Assembly (NCBI GenBank): GCA_002361355.1
Contig: DESQ01000032.1
Location: forward strand, 1-50,488
Direction of reading: 5' to 3'
Source: Lachnospiraceae bacterium UBA3310
Lineage (GTDB): Bacteria; Bacillota; Clostridia; Lachnospirales; Lachnospiraceae
Length of the DNA stretch: 50,488 nucleotides
Shown here: piece after piece, positions 40,666-49,041 of the stretch
How the letters are laid out: the number at the start of each line of letters is the position of its first letter
Position numbering within the stretch: position 1 is the first letter of the stretch
The notes under the pieces: model-generated
What the model saw: the letters and a program-made list of their open reading frames with translations, nothing else
What the model was told of the DNA's origin: nothing
Databases searched by the model: none
Program-made: the position numbers and the translations under genes

Positions 40666-42903
40666 TCAGTCTACGGCTGCGCCTGCCACCTGATCGGCAA
40701 AGCCCGTATAACGCCGGTTCTCCTGATTATTGGCAATCATATCTAAGAGCGTAGCCCGGCTCCCCAGAATGGTGACACAGGTCTTGGCACGGGTGACTCC
40801 CGTGTAGAGGAGGTTGCGGTTAAAGAGCATATGCGGCCCTGAAAGAAGCGGCATGATAACCGCAGGATACTCACTGCCTTGTGATTTATGTATCGTGACA
40901 GCGTAAGCCAGTTCAATCTCGTCCAGTCCGGCATAAGGATAAGTGACCCGCCGGTGCTCGTCGAACTCAACCACCACTTCTTTCGCGTAATCGTCTATGG
41001 AACAGATAACGCCGATATCCCCGTTAAATATCCCCATGCCCTGATCGATAGGGATATGGTAGCGGCTCACCACCTCCCAGGGAAGCTGGTAATTGTTTTT
41101 GATCTGCATCACCTTATCGCCCTCCCGAAAGAGCGTATCCCCCACATGGCACTCATGTTTTTTTGCATCCGGAGGATTCAGATACTTTTGCAGAATACCG
41201 TTTAACGTCTCCACGCCGAGTTTTCCCTTGCGCATAGGCGTAAGCACCTGAATGTCGTAGGGTGTGGCGTCCACATAGCGCGGAAGTTTTTCCAGAATCA
41301 ACTGAATCATATGCTTGTATATGACATTAACGTCGTTTCTTTCCAAAAAGAAAAAATCCCTGCTCTTATTATCCAGTATCGGTTCCTCACCCGCATGGAT
41401 TCTGTGGGCATTCAGCACGATATCGCTCTCCTGCGCCTGTCTGAAAATTTTTTCAAGGGTTACCGTCTGGAAAACCTGGCTCTTAATGAGATCTGCAAGC
41501 ACCTGCCCCGGCCCTACGGAAGGAAGCTGGTTTACATCCCCCACCATAATAAGACGTGTGCCCACGGAAATCGCCTTCAGAAGAGACTGAAAGAGAAAAA
41601 TATCCACCATGGACATCTCATCTACAATGATCACATCCGCTTCCAGCGGATTCTCCTCATTGCGCTCAAACTGTGCCGGTTTTCCCTCCAGGGCGGCTGC
41701 GCCGGATAGCTCCAAGAGCCTGTGGATGGTGCGCGCCTCGTACCCGGTGGCTTCCGTCATACGTTTAGCGGCTCTGCCGGTAGGCGCCGCAAGGGAAATA
41801 TCCATTCCCTGCGAGAGAAAATAGCGGATAATCGCATTGATGGTGGTTGTCTTACCCGTGCCAGGGCCGCCGGAGAGAATGAACACGCCGTTTCTGATGC
41901 TCTCTAAAACCGAACGTTTCTGCAATGCATCCAGTGTGATGGAAAGTTCCTTCTCCACTTGGTCTATTTTCCGAAGAAGGGCTTCCTCCTCCGCAGGAAG
42001 AAGCGTTTCTTTTATATTCAAGTCATGGAGAAGCCTGGCACAGTTTAACTCCGCATAATAAAAAGACGAAGCGTAAACCCTGCGCTCCTTTTCTCCCGGA
42101 GCCGGCATTTTGATAACCAGCTTTTTATCCATCGCCAGATTTTGAAGCTGCGGCTCCATCAATGAAGGCTCGATCCCCAAAAGTTCTCCCGCCTCAGATA
42201 AAAGCCTGTCGGCAGGAAGATAGCAGTGTCCTTCACCGCCCGCCCGCTGTAAGGTGTAGAGCAGACCGCTTCTGATCCGGTAATCGGAATCCGTATGAAT
42301 CCCAATTTTCGCTGCAATCTCATCCGCAATGCGAAAGCCAATCCCCTGTATATCCTCCGCCAGCCTGTAAGGATTTTCACGCATAATACCGTAGAGCCCC
42401 ATGCCGTAAGTTTCGTAAATGCGCAACGCCAGCGTATTTGAAATACCGTATCCCTGCAAAAAGGTCATGGCGTCGCGGGCATCTCTCTTCTCATAAACGG
42501 AAGCCGCAATTTCTCTGGCTTTTCGCAGACTTATCCCCTTCACCTCCGCCAGTCGTTCCGGCTCCTCCTCGATAATGCGATAGGTATCCGCCCCGAACGC
42601 CCTCACAATTCTTCTGGCCAGAGCCTCCCCAACGCCTTTCACTGCACCGGAAGAAAGATACCGCTCCACACTGACCTCGTCACTGGGCGGAAGTATTTGA
42701 TAATGTTCTATCTTAAATTGTTTACCATATATCTGGTGTTGGGCATAGTCCCCCTGTGCCTCAATGGTCTCACCCTGATCCATGGTTTTAAAAAAACCCA
42801 CGCAGGTGAGTTCCCCATCCTGCGTGAGAAGATTTAATACCGTATATCCGTTGTCCTTATTGCGGTAAATAATGTGATCGATAAATCCTTTGATAGTTTC
42901 CAT
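40666..42903 (-). CDS. recD2: ATP-dependent helicase, RecD2 family
   Basis: 745 residues. The N-terminal OB-like and helix-hairpin-helix part (about 1-200, SGAVKGVGEALARRIV, VKGISLRKAREIA) marks RecD2 rather than RecD. The helicase core has Walker A GGPGTGKTTTINA (about 348), DEMSMVD, GDVNQLPSVGPG and a C-terminal VTIHKSQGSEYPAVI with the TGVTRAK motif. It is a 5'-3' SF1B helicase for repair and recombination without RecBC. It lies between comF and the flagellar genes. Confidence 0.95.
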   Translation of the reverse strand: METIKGFIDHIIYRNKDNGYTVLNLLTQDGELTCVGFFKTMDQGETIEAQGDYAQHQIYGKQFKIEHYQILPPSDEVSVERYLSSGAVKGVGEALARRIVRAFGADTYRIIEEEPERLAEVKGISLRKAREIAASVYEKRDARDAMTFLQGYGISNTLALRIYETYGMGLYGIMRENPYRLAEDIQGIGFRIADEIAAKIGIHTDSDYRIRSGLLYTLQRAGGEGHCYLPADRLLSEAGELLGIEPSLMEPQLQNLAMDKKLVIKMPAPGEKERRVYASSFYYAELNCARLLHDLNIKETLLPAEEEALLRKIDQVEKELSITLDALQKRSVLESIRNGVFILSGGPGTGKTTTINAIIRYFLSQGMDISLAAPTGRAAKRMTEATGYEARTIHRLLELSGAAALEGKPAQFERNEENPLEADVIIVDEMSMVDIFLFQSLLKAISVGTRLIMVGDVNQLPSVGPGQVLADLIKSQVFQTVTLEKIFRQAQESDIVLNAHRIHAGEEPILDNKSRDFFFLERNDVNVIYKHMIQLILEKLPRYVDATPYDIQVLTPMRKGKLGVETLNGILQKYLNPPDAKKHECHVGDTLFREGDKVMQIKNNYQLPWEVVSRYHIPIDQGMGIFNGDIGVICSIDDYAKEVVVEFDEHRRVTYPYAGLDEIELAYAVTIHKSQGSEYPAVIMPLLSGPHMLFNRNLLYTGVTRAKTCVTILGSRATLLDMIANNQENRRYTGFADQVAGAAVD

Positions 42904-42917
42904 GAAGTCCCTGAAGA

Positions 42918-43280
42918 TTACAGACCGTAATTGATCTTTGCCTGTTCATACAACATTTGCGCCAGAGAATTAGAGCCCTGTGTCGCGGTCTGTTCTGAAA
43001 TCTGTTGAATGACATTATCCTTGAAATAATCTACCATATTGGAGGCATAGCCATCCTCGTCGTCATCGCTAAAGATATCGACGGTTTTCTGCATTTCCTT
43101 ATAAACCTGCTCCCACAGATATGCCTCAAACTGCTTGCACGCATCAAAGAGGGCATCGTCCTCCTTCTGCTTCGCCGCCTGATCAACATTCTGTAGATTT
43201 TTTTGAAGCTGCTCCGTAGCGACACGGTTTGTATCTGTCATGTAGTCTGTGTAAGCAGCCAGGTTGGTTAAATCGTTCAT
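42918..43280 (-). CDS. Flagellar rod-binding protein (FlgJ N-terminal type)
   Basis: 120 residues. The Rod-binding domain is seen in DACKQFEAYLWEQVYKEMQKTV, followed by YASNMVDYFKDNVIQQISEQ. Unlike enterobacterial FlgJ it has no C-terminal muramidase domain, so wall opening for the rod must come from another enzyme. It lies directly after flgG (18-base gap) and surely works with it in rod assembly. Confidence 0.88.
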   Translation of the reverse strand: MNDLTNLAAYTDYMTDTNRVATEQLQKNLQNVDQAAKQKEDDALFDACKQFEAYLWEQVYKEMQKTVDIFSDDDEDGYASNMVDYFKDNVIQQISEQTATQGSNSLAQMLYEQAKINYGL

Positions 43281-43298
43281 GTCTTATCTCCCCTAATA

Positions 43299-44117
43299 TT
43301 AACGCTTAAGGTTGTTAGCCACCTCAAGCATGGAATCGGATGTGGTGATGGACTTGGAGTTCATCTCATAAGCACGCTGTGCCACGATCAAATTAACCAT
43401 CTCGTTAGCCACCTGTACGTTAGATCCTTCCAGATATCCCTGTACGATGCGGCTCTTCGGAAGATCATCCTCCGTATCCTCGTTGAGCGCACGGCCGCTG
43501 GCGTTCGTCACCGCGAAAAGGGTATCGCCCACTCTGCTCAGACCGCCGGGGTTGTTGAACTGGAACGTACCAATCTGCACGTCTATCGGCTGCGGGTTAT
43601 TCCGCTCATCCGGATAGCAAATCTGGCCATCCTCCGTGATGGAGAGGTTACTTGCTATGTAATCAGCATCTAAAACAATGGCGCGTCCCTCGGAATCCAA
43701 TACCGGCAAACCGTCAGCATTTGTCAGGGACATGCGGTTTCCCACGCCGATCGCCCAGGTAAAATCACCGTTTCTTGTATAGTAAACCTGACCATCCTCA
43801 CCGCGCAGTGCAAAAAATCCATCACCCTCAATCGCGAAAGCCGTATCGGAAGCAGAATCCAGTAAACTTCCCTGTGTAAAAATCTGATTGAGGGATGCGG
43901 TGCGCACACCCAAGCCAATCTGGGATGTAGTCGGCTTCGGGTTGCCGTTTGCCGTCGTAGTAACGGAATGCAGATTCTGGTACAAAAGAGACTTAAACTG
44001 TGCCACCTGCGCCTTGTAACCCACGGAATTAACGTTAGCGAGATTGTTTGCTATCGTATCCACATTTGTCTGCTGTGCATTCATGCCGGTCGCTCCCGAC
44101 CATAAACTCCTGACCAT
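43299..44117 (-). CDS. flgG: Flagellar distal rod protein FlgG (FlhP-like)
   Basis: 272 residues. The N-terminal rod motif SGATGMNAQQTNVDTIANNLANVNSVGYK and the C-terminal helix EMVNLIVAQRAYEMNSKSITT are complete, with the FlgG core (GDGFFALRGEDGQVYYTRNGDF) between; pieces given here are by position. The termini pack in the inner tube, as in all axial proteins. It is exported by the flagellar type III system. It pairs with the related gene upstream as in Bacillus flhO-flhP. Confidence 0.93.
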   Translation of the reverse strand: MVRSLWSGATGMNAQQTNVDTIANNLANVNSVGYKAQVAQFKSLLYQNLHSVTTTANGNPKPTTSQIGLGVRTASLNQIFTQGSLLDSASDTAFAIEGDGFFALRGEDGQVYYTRNGDFTWAIGVGNRMSLTNADGLPVLDSEGRAIVLDADYIASNLSITEDGQICYPDERNNPQPIDVQIGTFQFNNPGGLSRVGDTLFAVTNASGRALNEDTEDDLPKSRIVQGYLEGSNVQVANEMVNLIVAQRAYEMNSKSITTSDSMLEVANNLKR

Positions 44118-44156
44118 AGAATCCTCCTTATCACAATTACAACATATTTATATTTA

Positions 44157-45038
44157 TTAGCTCAGTCTGCCGTTCGTCACTGCCTGTTCAAGCGTATCGT
44201 CATAGGTTGTGATGACCTTCTGATTGCTTTCATACTGCCGCTGCAGGGCAATCATATTAACCATCTCCGTCACCACGGAAATATTTGCCATTTCCAGATA
44301 CCCCACCCGAATGTCGGTATTAGTGCCAAATTCTTCCTGCACCGCTTCCCGGTCAAGCACCGTAGCGCCCTCCACCGGCTGGAAGAGATTTTCCCCAAAC
44401 CGCTCCAGATAATTGTAATCCTCAAAATCCGTGATACCAATAGTCGCTATAAGCTCGCCATCCTGGAAGATATCGCCGTTTCGGTTTATGCCTATCTCAA
44501 GCGCCGGATCCATCTGTATTCTCCGGCCGTCCTCATCCAGTACATAGTCGCCGTCCTGCGTCTGCAGATACCCCTGACTATTCATGGTAAAATTACCGTC
44601 TCTGGTATATTTGGTAGAGGTTTCTCCTGCCTTGTTCGTATACTCTATCGCAAAAAATCCTCTGTCAGTAAGCGCAAGATCCAGGGGATTTCCCGTCTCT
44701 TTAATCGGCCCCTCGGAGTAGTCCACGTAATTTTCTCCGATCTTTACGCCCAGATTCAGCCCCGTTCTGCTGATTCGTCTGTCCATATACGTTTCGTTTA
44801 ACGGATTGTTTGCCTCTTCCTCATCCACCGGCCTGTTCGTCGCCATTGGTCTCGGAAGGTTCCCCGGCTCTGACAAATCTTTGATTTTATATGCAAGTAC
44901 CGTATCAAACGCTTCGCTTGTGGTGCCTTCCTTCTTAAAGCCGTTGGTCGTAGCATTGGCCAGATTGTTCGTCAGAACATCCATTCTGTGCTGTTCATTG
45001 ATCATGCCTGTATAGGCTGTGTATAATCCTTTAAGCAT
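44157..45038 (-). CDS. flhO: Flagellar rod protein FlgF/FlhO-like
   Basis: 293 residues, a paralogue of the next gene. N-terminal LYTAYTGMINEQHRMDVLT with NNLANATTNGFKKEG, a central DRGFFAIEYTNKAG region, and a C-terminal EMVNMIALQRQYESNQKVITT helix place it among the proximal rod proteins. It ends 39 bases before flgG starts and starts 3 bases after mbl stops. The arrangement mbl-flhO-flhP is the same as in Bacillus subtilis. Confidence 0.9.
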   Translation of the reverse strand: MLKGLYTAYTGMINEQHRMDVLTNNLANATTNGFKKEGTTSEAFDTVLAYKIKDLSEPGNLPRPMATNRPVDEEEANNPLNETYMDRRISRTGLNLGVKIGENYVDYSEGPIKETGNPLDLALTDRGFFAIEYTNKAGETSTKYTRDGNFTMNSQGYLQTQDGDYVLDEDGRRIQMDPALEIGINRNGDIFQDGELIATIGITDFEDYNYLERFGENLFQPVEGATVLDREAVQEEFGTNTDIRVGYLEMANISVVTEMVNMIALQRQYESNQKVITTYDDTLEQAVTNGRLS

Positions 45039-45041
45039 TCT

Positions 45042-46034
45042 TTAGTCCTCTCTGTATCCCGCCAAAAATTCTACGTATTTTCCGGTGCCAATCGCTACCG
45101 CTGTCATGGGATCTTCCGCCGTCATGGTATTGATGCCTGTCTTAGCCGCAATCAGATCCTCCAATCCGCGAAGAAGGCTTCCGCCCCCTGTCAGGACAAT
45201 GCCGCGATCCGCGATATCCGCCGCCAGCTCCGGGGGCGTTTTCTCAAGTACGCTGTGTATCGTCTCAACGATCTGTACCGTCGTCTCATGCAGCGCCTCC
45301 TCCGTCTCCTCCGAAGAAACCTTGACGGTTCTGGGAAGTCCGGTTACCAGGTTACGTCCTCTGACATCCATATAATCCACCTCAGGCCGCTTGAAAGCAG
45401 ACCCGATTTTTATTTTCAAATCCTCCGCTGTCCGTTCACCGATCAACAGATTGTGCTTTTTACGCATATAACGCACAATGGCCTCGTCAAAATCATCTCC
45501 CGCTATCTTAATGGAAGCGCTGACCACCGTGCCGCCCAGAGAAATAACCGCAATATCGGAAGTACCGCCGCCGATATCGACAATCATGTTACCACAGGGT
45601 TTGGAGATATCAATGCCCGCACCGATCGCCGCCGCGATTGGCTCCTCAATAATGGAAACTTCTCTCGCTCCCGCCTGATAGGTCGCATCCTCCACGGCCT
45701 TCTTTTCCACCTCGGTGACACCGCTGGGCACACACACCGCGATACGGGGCTTGCGGAAAGTCTTTTTACCCAGAGCCTTCTGGATAAAATACTTCATCAT
45801 TTTCTCTGTAACCTGATAGTCAGAGATAACGCCCTGTCTCAACGGTCTGACCGCCACTATGTTACCCGGCGTCCTGCCCAACATAAGACGCGCGTCCTCG
45901 CCGATTGCCTTGATTTTATTTGTGTCCCTGTCGAAAGCCACCACGGAGGGCTCCTTCAACACGACGCCTTTGCCTCTGATATATACTAAAATACTGGCTG
46001 TGCCAAGATCTATACCGATATCCGTAAACTGCAT
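45042..46034 (-). CDS. mbl: MreB/Mbl-type actin-like cell shape protein
   Basis: 330 residues. Actin-fold nucleotide motifs: IGIDLGTASILVYI (phosphate 1), CGNMIVDIGGGTSDIAVISLG (phosphate 2, by position) and GIVLTGGGSLLRGLEDL (adenosine). It polymerises under the membrane and guides sidewall peptidoglycan synthesis. The adjacent flhO-flhP pair supports the Mbl assignment over MreB (no mreC or mreD nearby). It has its own strong promoter and heads the flagellar rod genes, linking shape and rod expression. Confidence 0.93.
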   Translation of the reverse strand: MQFTDIGIDLGTASILVYIRGKGVVLKEPSVVAFDRDTNKIKAIGEDARLMLGRTPGNIVAVRPLRQGVISDYQVTEKMMKYFIQKALGKKTFRKPRIAVCVPSGVTEVEKKAVEDATYQAGAREVSIIEEPIAAAIGAGIDISKPCGNMIVDIGGGTSDIAVISLGGTVVSASIKIAGDDFDEAIVRYMRKKHNLLIGERTAEDLKIKIGSAFKRPEVDYMDVRGRNLVTGLPRTVKVSSEETEEALHETTVQIVETIHSVLEKTPPELAADIADRGIVLTGGGSLLRGLEDLIAAKTGINTMTAEDPMTAVAIGTGKYVEFLAGYRED

Positions 46035-46073
46035 TTACCTTTGTTCCCCTTCCCGAGAATATGTCGCTTATAC

Positions 46074-46102
46074 ATTATACCCTTATTAATGAGGTTTTTC
46101 AA
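46074..46102 (-). promoter_or_regulatory. Promoter of the mbl-flhO-flgG unit
   Basis: Minus strand: TTGAAA, a 17-base spacer, then TATAAT; eleven of twelve consensus bases. It is a housekeeping-type promoter, not a SigD-type flagellar one. Confidence 0.85.
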
Positions 46103-46309
46103 AGGTTTTTATAATTTTTTTCGAAAAAATTAAAAAACGCCAAAAACAGAACGGTTCCATCCGTCCTGAATCCAGCATCCATGCTTCCTATCTTATTATC
46201 GGACGAAAGGTTAAAAATGTTTACCCGTCACGGTATTTCTTTCTGAAAAATTTTGGCGCATATTTTGATATCTGTGTTATACTCTTGGAAGATACAAGGA
46301 GGACTTATC

Positions 46310-47971
46310 ATGAAAACACAGGCAGAATTACAGACAAAGTTAAGAGAAATCGACCACAAAGGCTACAAGGCCTACAAGGTTTTAGAGGGAGAATACGACT
46401 TCGGCGCATACCGCCTCTGTATCGACCACGTACAGGGAGACCCCTTTGCCACCCCTTCACGGGTGCGGATCGTATACCGGAATCAGGGAAATATTCCCAC
46501 AACATATTTTGAAAACAGACACCGCAGAATCGCGACAGAAGATTATCTGCTCCGCTGCGTACACCGCGCTTTAAGAAGCGGAGACGGCAGAGCCGCAAAA
46601 GGCTCCGGAAAAAGCGGCCTGGTGACAGCCTGCCGGGTTGGGCAGGAAATTCTGGAAACCACGGCCATGCATATCGGTAAAGATGGCATTGAGGCGCGGA
46701 TTGAGGTCGGCTTTCCCGCCTTCGGGCGCACCATCGCCGCCGGAGAACTGTCCCAGATTCTTTTCCGCCAGCTTCCCGATCTGGCAGAAAAATGTTTTCG
46801 CATGCAGCCCCGCATGAAACAGGATCTGGATAAAGTGACTGCCCTGGCGGACGACCAGCAGTTTATCCGTGAGGCTCTCTCTGAACACGGCCTTGCCGCC
46901 TTCGTGGCGGACGGTTCCATCCTTCCCAGAGAAAGCGGCGTGTCCCAACGGCCTCTGAAAGAGGCTGTGGTTTTCAAAAGCCCGGACTCTCTGGCCATCA
47001 CCTTAACTCTTCCCCATCGTGGGGAAGTGCGGGGCATGGGCATCCGCAGAGGCATCACCGTGATTGCCGGCGGCGGCTTCCACGGAAAATCTACTCTGCT
47101 GAAAGCGCTGGAACGGGGCGTTTACAATCATATTGCCGGAGACGGCAGGGAGCTTGTCATCACTGACGAGAGCGCCTTTAAGCTGCGCGCCGAGGAAAAC
47201 CGCTGTATTCACGAAACAGATATTTCCATGTTTATCAATAATCTGCCGATGAAAGCAGACACCACCCGCTTCCAGACCGAAAACGCCAGCGGAAGTACTT
47301 CGCAGGCCGCCAATACCGTAGAGGCTCTGGCCGCAGGAAGCACTGTTCTTCTCATCGACGAGGACACCTCCGCCACCAACTTTATGGTGCGTGACACCCG
47401 CATGGCAAAGCTTGTCTCCGACGAGAAAGAACCCATCACACCCTTTATCCGTAAAATTAGAAGTCTTTATCAGGATCTGGGAATCTCTACCATACTGGTA
47501 GCGGGAAGCTCCGGCGATTACCTGTCGGTAGCTGATACGGTGTTACAGATGGATTGTTATGAGACGAAAGACGTAACCGCAAGAGCAAAAGAACTAGCCG
47601 CGGAACTGATTGAAGAAAAAGTAGAAAAAAAGGACTGGGTAAAAAAGACCGTCCGCAAAAAACAGATTGAGAAAGCGCGGACACACAGCTGGGACACGAT
47701 CAGTCTGGATAAAAACGAAATTGATCTGCGCTATCTGGAACAGATTGTGGGCGAAAGCCAGACCGCCGCTCTGGCATACATCATGCAGTACACTTTAGAG
47801 CGGCTGGCCGACGGGAAAAAGACCGTTCCACAACTGGCAAAAGAAGTCTCCGACAAGTTGGAAAAGGAAGGCATCCTCGCCCTGACTCCCAAAAATTACG
47901 GGACAGGCCCCGCCGCCTATGTGAGACGGCAGGAGATTCTGGCGTGCCTGGCGAGGTATCGGATGCTGTAA
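46310..47971 (+). CDS. Predicted ATPase of the ABC class
   Basis: 553 residues from the ATG at 46310, with AGGAGG seven bases upstream; the frame runs open to 46253 without support. It matches the COG3044/ABC_ATPase family: Walker A AGGGFHGKSTLLKALE (about 245), a Q-loop-like segment, and Walker B TVLLIDEDTSATNFMVRD (about 345), followed by a long charged helix and a C-terminal part (from about 480). No membrane spans or partner permease are seen, so this is not a transporter. The family's function is unknown. It stands alone, divergent from mbl. Confidence 0.85.
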   Translation: MKTQAELQTKLREIDHKGYKAYKVLEGEYDFGAYRLCIDHVQGDPFATPSRVRIVYRNQGNIPTTYFENRHRRIATEDYLLRCVHRALRSGDGRAAKGSGKSGLVTACRVGQEILETTAMHIGKDGIEARIEVGFPAFGRTIAAGELSQILFRQLPDLAEKCFRMQPRMKQDLDKVTALADDQQFIREALSEHGLAAFVADGSILPRESGVSQRPLKEAVVFKSPDSLAITLTLPHRGEVRGMGIRRGITVIAGGGFHGKSTLLKALERGVYNHIAGDGRELVITDESAFKLRAEENRCIHETDISMFINNLPMKADTTRFQTENASGSTSQAANTVEALAAGSTVLLIDEDTSATNFMVRDTRMAKLVSDEKEPITPFIRKIRSLYQDLGISTILVAGSSGDYLSVADTVLQMDCYETKDVTARAKELAAELIEEKVEKKDWVKKTVRKKQIEKARTHSWDTISLDKNEIDLRYLEQIVGESQTAALAYIMQYTLERLADGKKTVPQLAKEVSDKLEKEGILALTPKNYGTGPAAYVRRQEILACLARYRML

Positions 47972-48030
47972 AAATGTGTTTATTGCCCGGTTTTTATTTA
48001 GAAAAACTTGCAAAACATATTGAGTCCTCG

Positions 48031-48057
48031 AAAAAGGCGGGGAGGATAATTCCTCCC
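48031..48057 (-). terminator. Terminator of the secreted-protein gene
   Basis: Minus strand: GGGAGGA, ATTA, TCCTCCC, then CGCCTTTTT. It lies just after the stop at 48060, between two converging genes. Confidence 0.75.
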
Positions 48058-48059
48058 TG

Positions 48060-48923
48060 TTATTCAACCTCCATCGCCACTGCCTCTCCCACTGCACTGT
48101 CAAGTGCAGACTCCGTTATTCTTCGCGAGGTATCCGTAATCAATCCTAAAAACGTCTGATCATACCGCGAAAAGTCCATATTGACAATTTCTCCGTTCTC
48201 GCCAATAACATTTACCGCAATCGTCGGATCGTTTCCGGAATACCCCTGACAATTATACTCTACCCTGTCTACCGGACTGCTGATTAGTTCGCATTCCTCC
48301 ACTTTCTTTTTTGCAAGCTCCGCATAGATGCCGTAATCTTTTTCCAGCGCCGCATCATAGCCAAGCGAAACGCTTACCTCTAACTGTCTTCCATGGCTAA
48401 TGTTGAAAAGCTCCCCCGTCACAGCATCTATCATATATGTCCATCTTGTACTCTCCGGCGTCTGCTCTTTCTGAAACAGGACATCGCCCGACCAAAATGG
48501 ACGGGGAAAGGTTTCCGTTCCCGAAGTGTAGCTCATGTACACATAAGCGCCCTCTAAATCCAACCCAAAAACTTTGTGTAAATATTGCGCTCCGACTTCC
48601 GCCGCCTCCTCCATTGTCAGATCCGTATCCGTAGGCGTCCCGGTATTCAGGCTGTCCATACTTACCGTATAGTTTACCTTTCCTGTTTCTTCGTTTTTCG
48701 TTTCTTCCTTCTCTCCCCCTTTTTCCTCTTCTTCCGCTTTTTCCACGGACTGCGGCAATACTTTTTCCGGGCTGTTCCAAACCTGATAGGTAGTGGGAAC
48801 TTTCTCTACCTTTCCGTCGTTCGCCGCCAGAGCCATTTCTGCCGCCGAATTAAAGAGGATAGTACCTGCGCCGATAATGGCAAATGTTGCTGCTGTTAAT
48901 TTTAAAATGTTTTTCTGTTTCAT
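48060..48923 (-). CDS. Secreted PepSY-like protein
   Basis: 287 residues. A signal peptide (about 1-33, cleaved after a LAA-type site), a low-complexity acidic and Lys/Glu linker (about 60-82, EKAEEEEKGGEKEETKNEE), then about 200 residues with features of PepSY-type folds: LTMEEAAEVGAQYLHKVFG, then RWTYMIDAVTGELFNISHG, and a second similar unit (AALEKDYGIYAELAKKKVEE, then VIGENGEIVNMDFSRYD). PepSY domains often restrain proteases or bind wall. It lies next to a two-component pair and may be one of its targets. Confidence 0.75.
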   Translation of the reverse strand: MKQKNILKLTAATFAIIGAGTILFNSAAEMALAANDGKVEKVPTTYQVWNSPEKVLPQSVEKAEEEEKGGEKEETKNEETGKVNYTVSMDSLNTGTPTDTDLTMEEAAEVGAQYLHKVFGLDLEGAYVYMSYTSGTETFPRPFWSGDVLFQKEQTPESTRWTYMIDAVTGELFNISHGRQLEVSVSLGYDAALEKDYGIYAELAKKKVEECELISSPVDRVEYNCQGYSGNDPTIAVNVIGENGEIVNMDFSRYDQTFLGLITDTSRRITESALDSAVGEAVAMEVE

Positions 48924-49041
48924 AGTGAAACTCCTTTCTGATTTGTTTTGATAGATACACTATAAAACTGCTCTGTATCCAAAAAATATCAGAGTTATTT
49001 CAGACATGTAAAATTATTTCATTTACTAAAAAAATCTTTCA

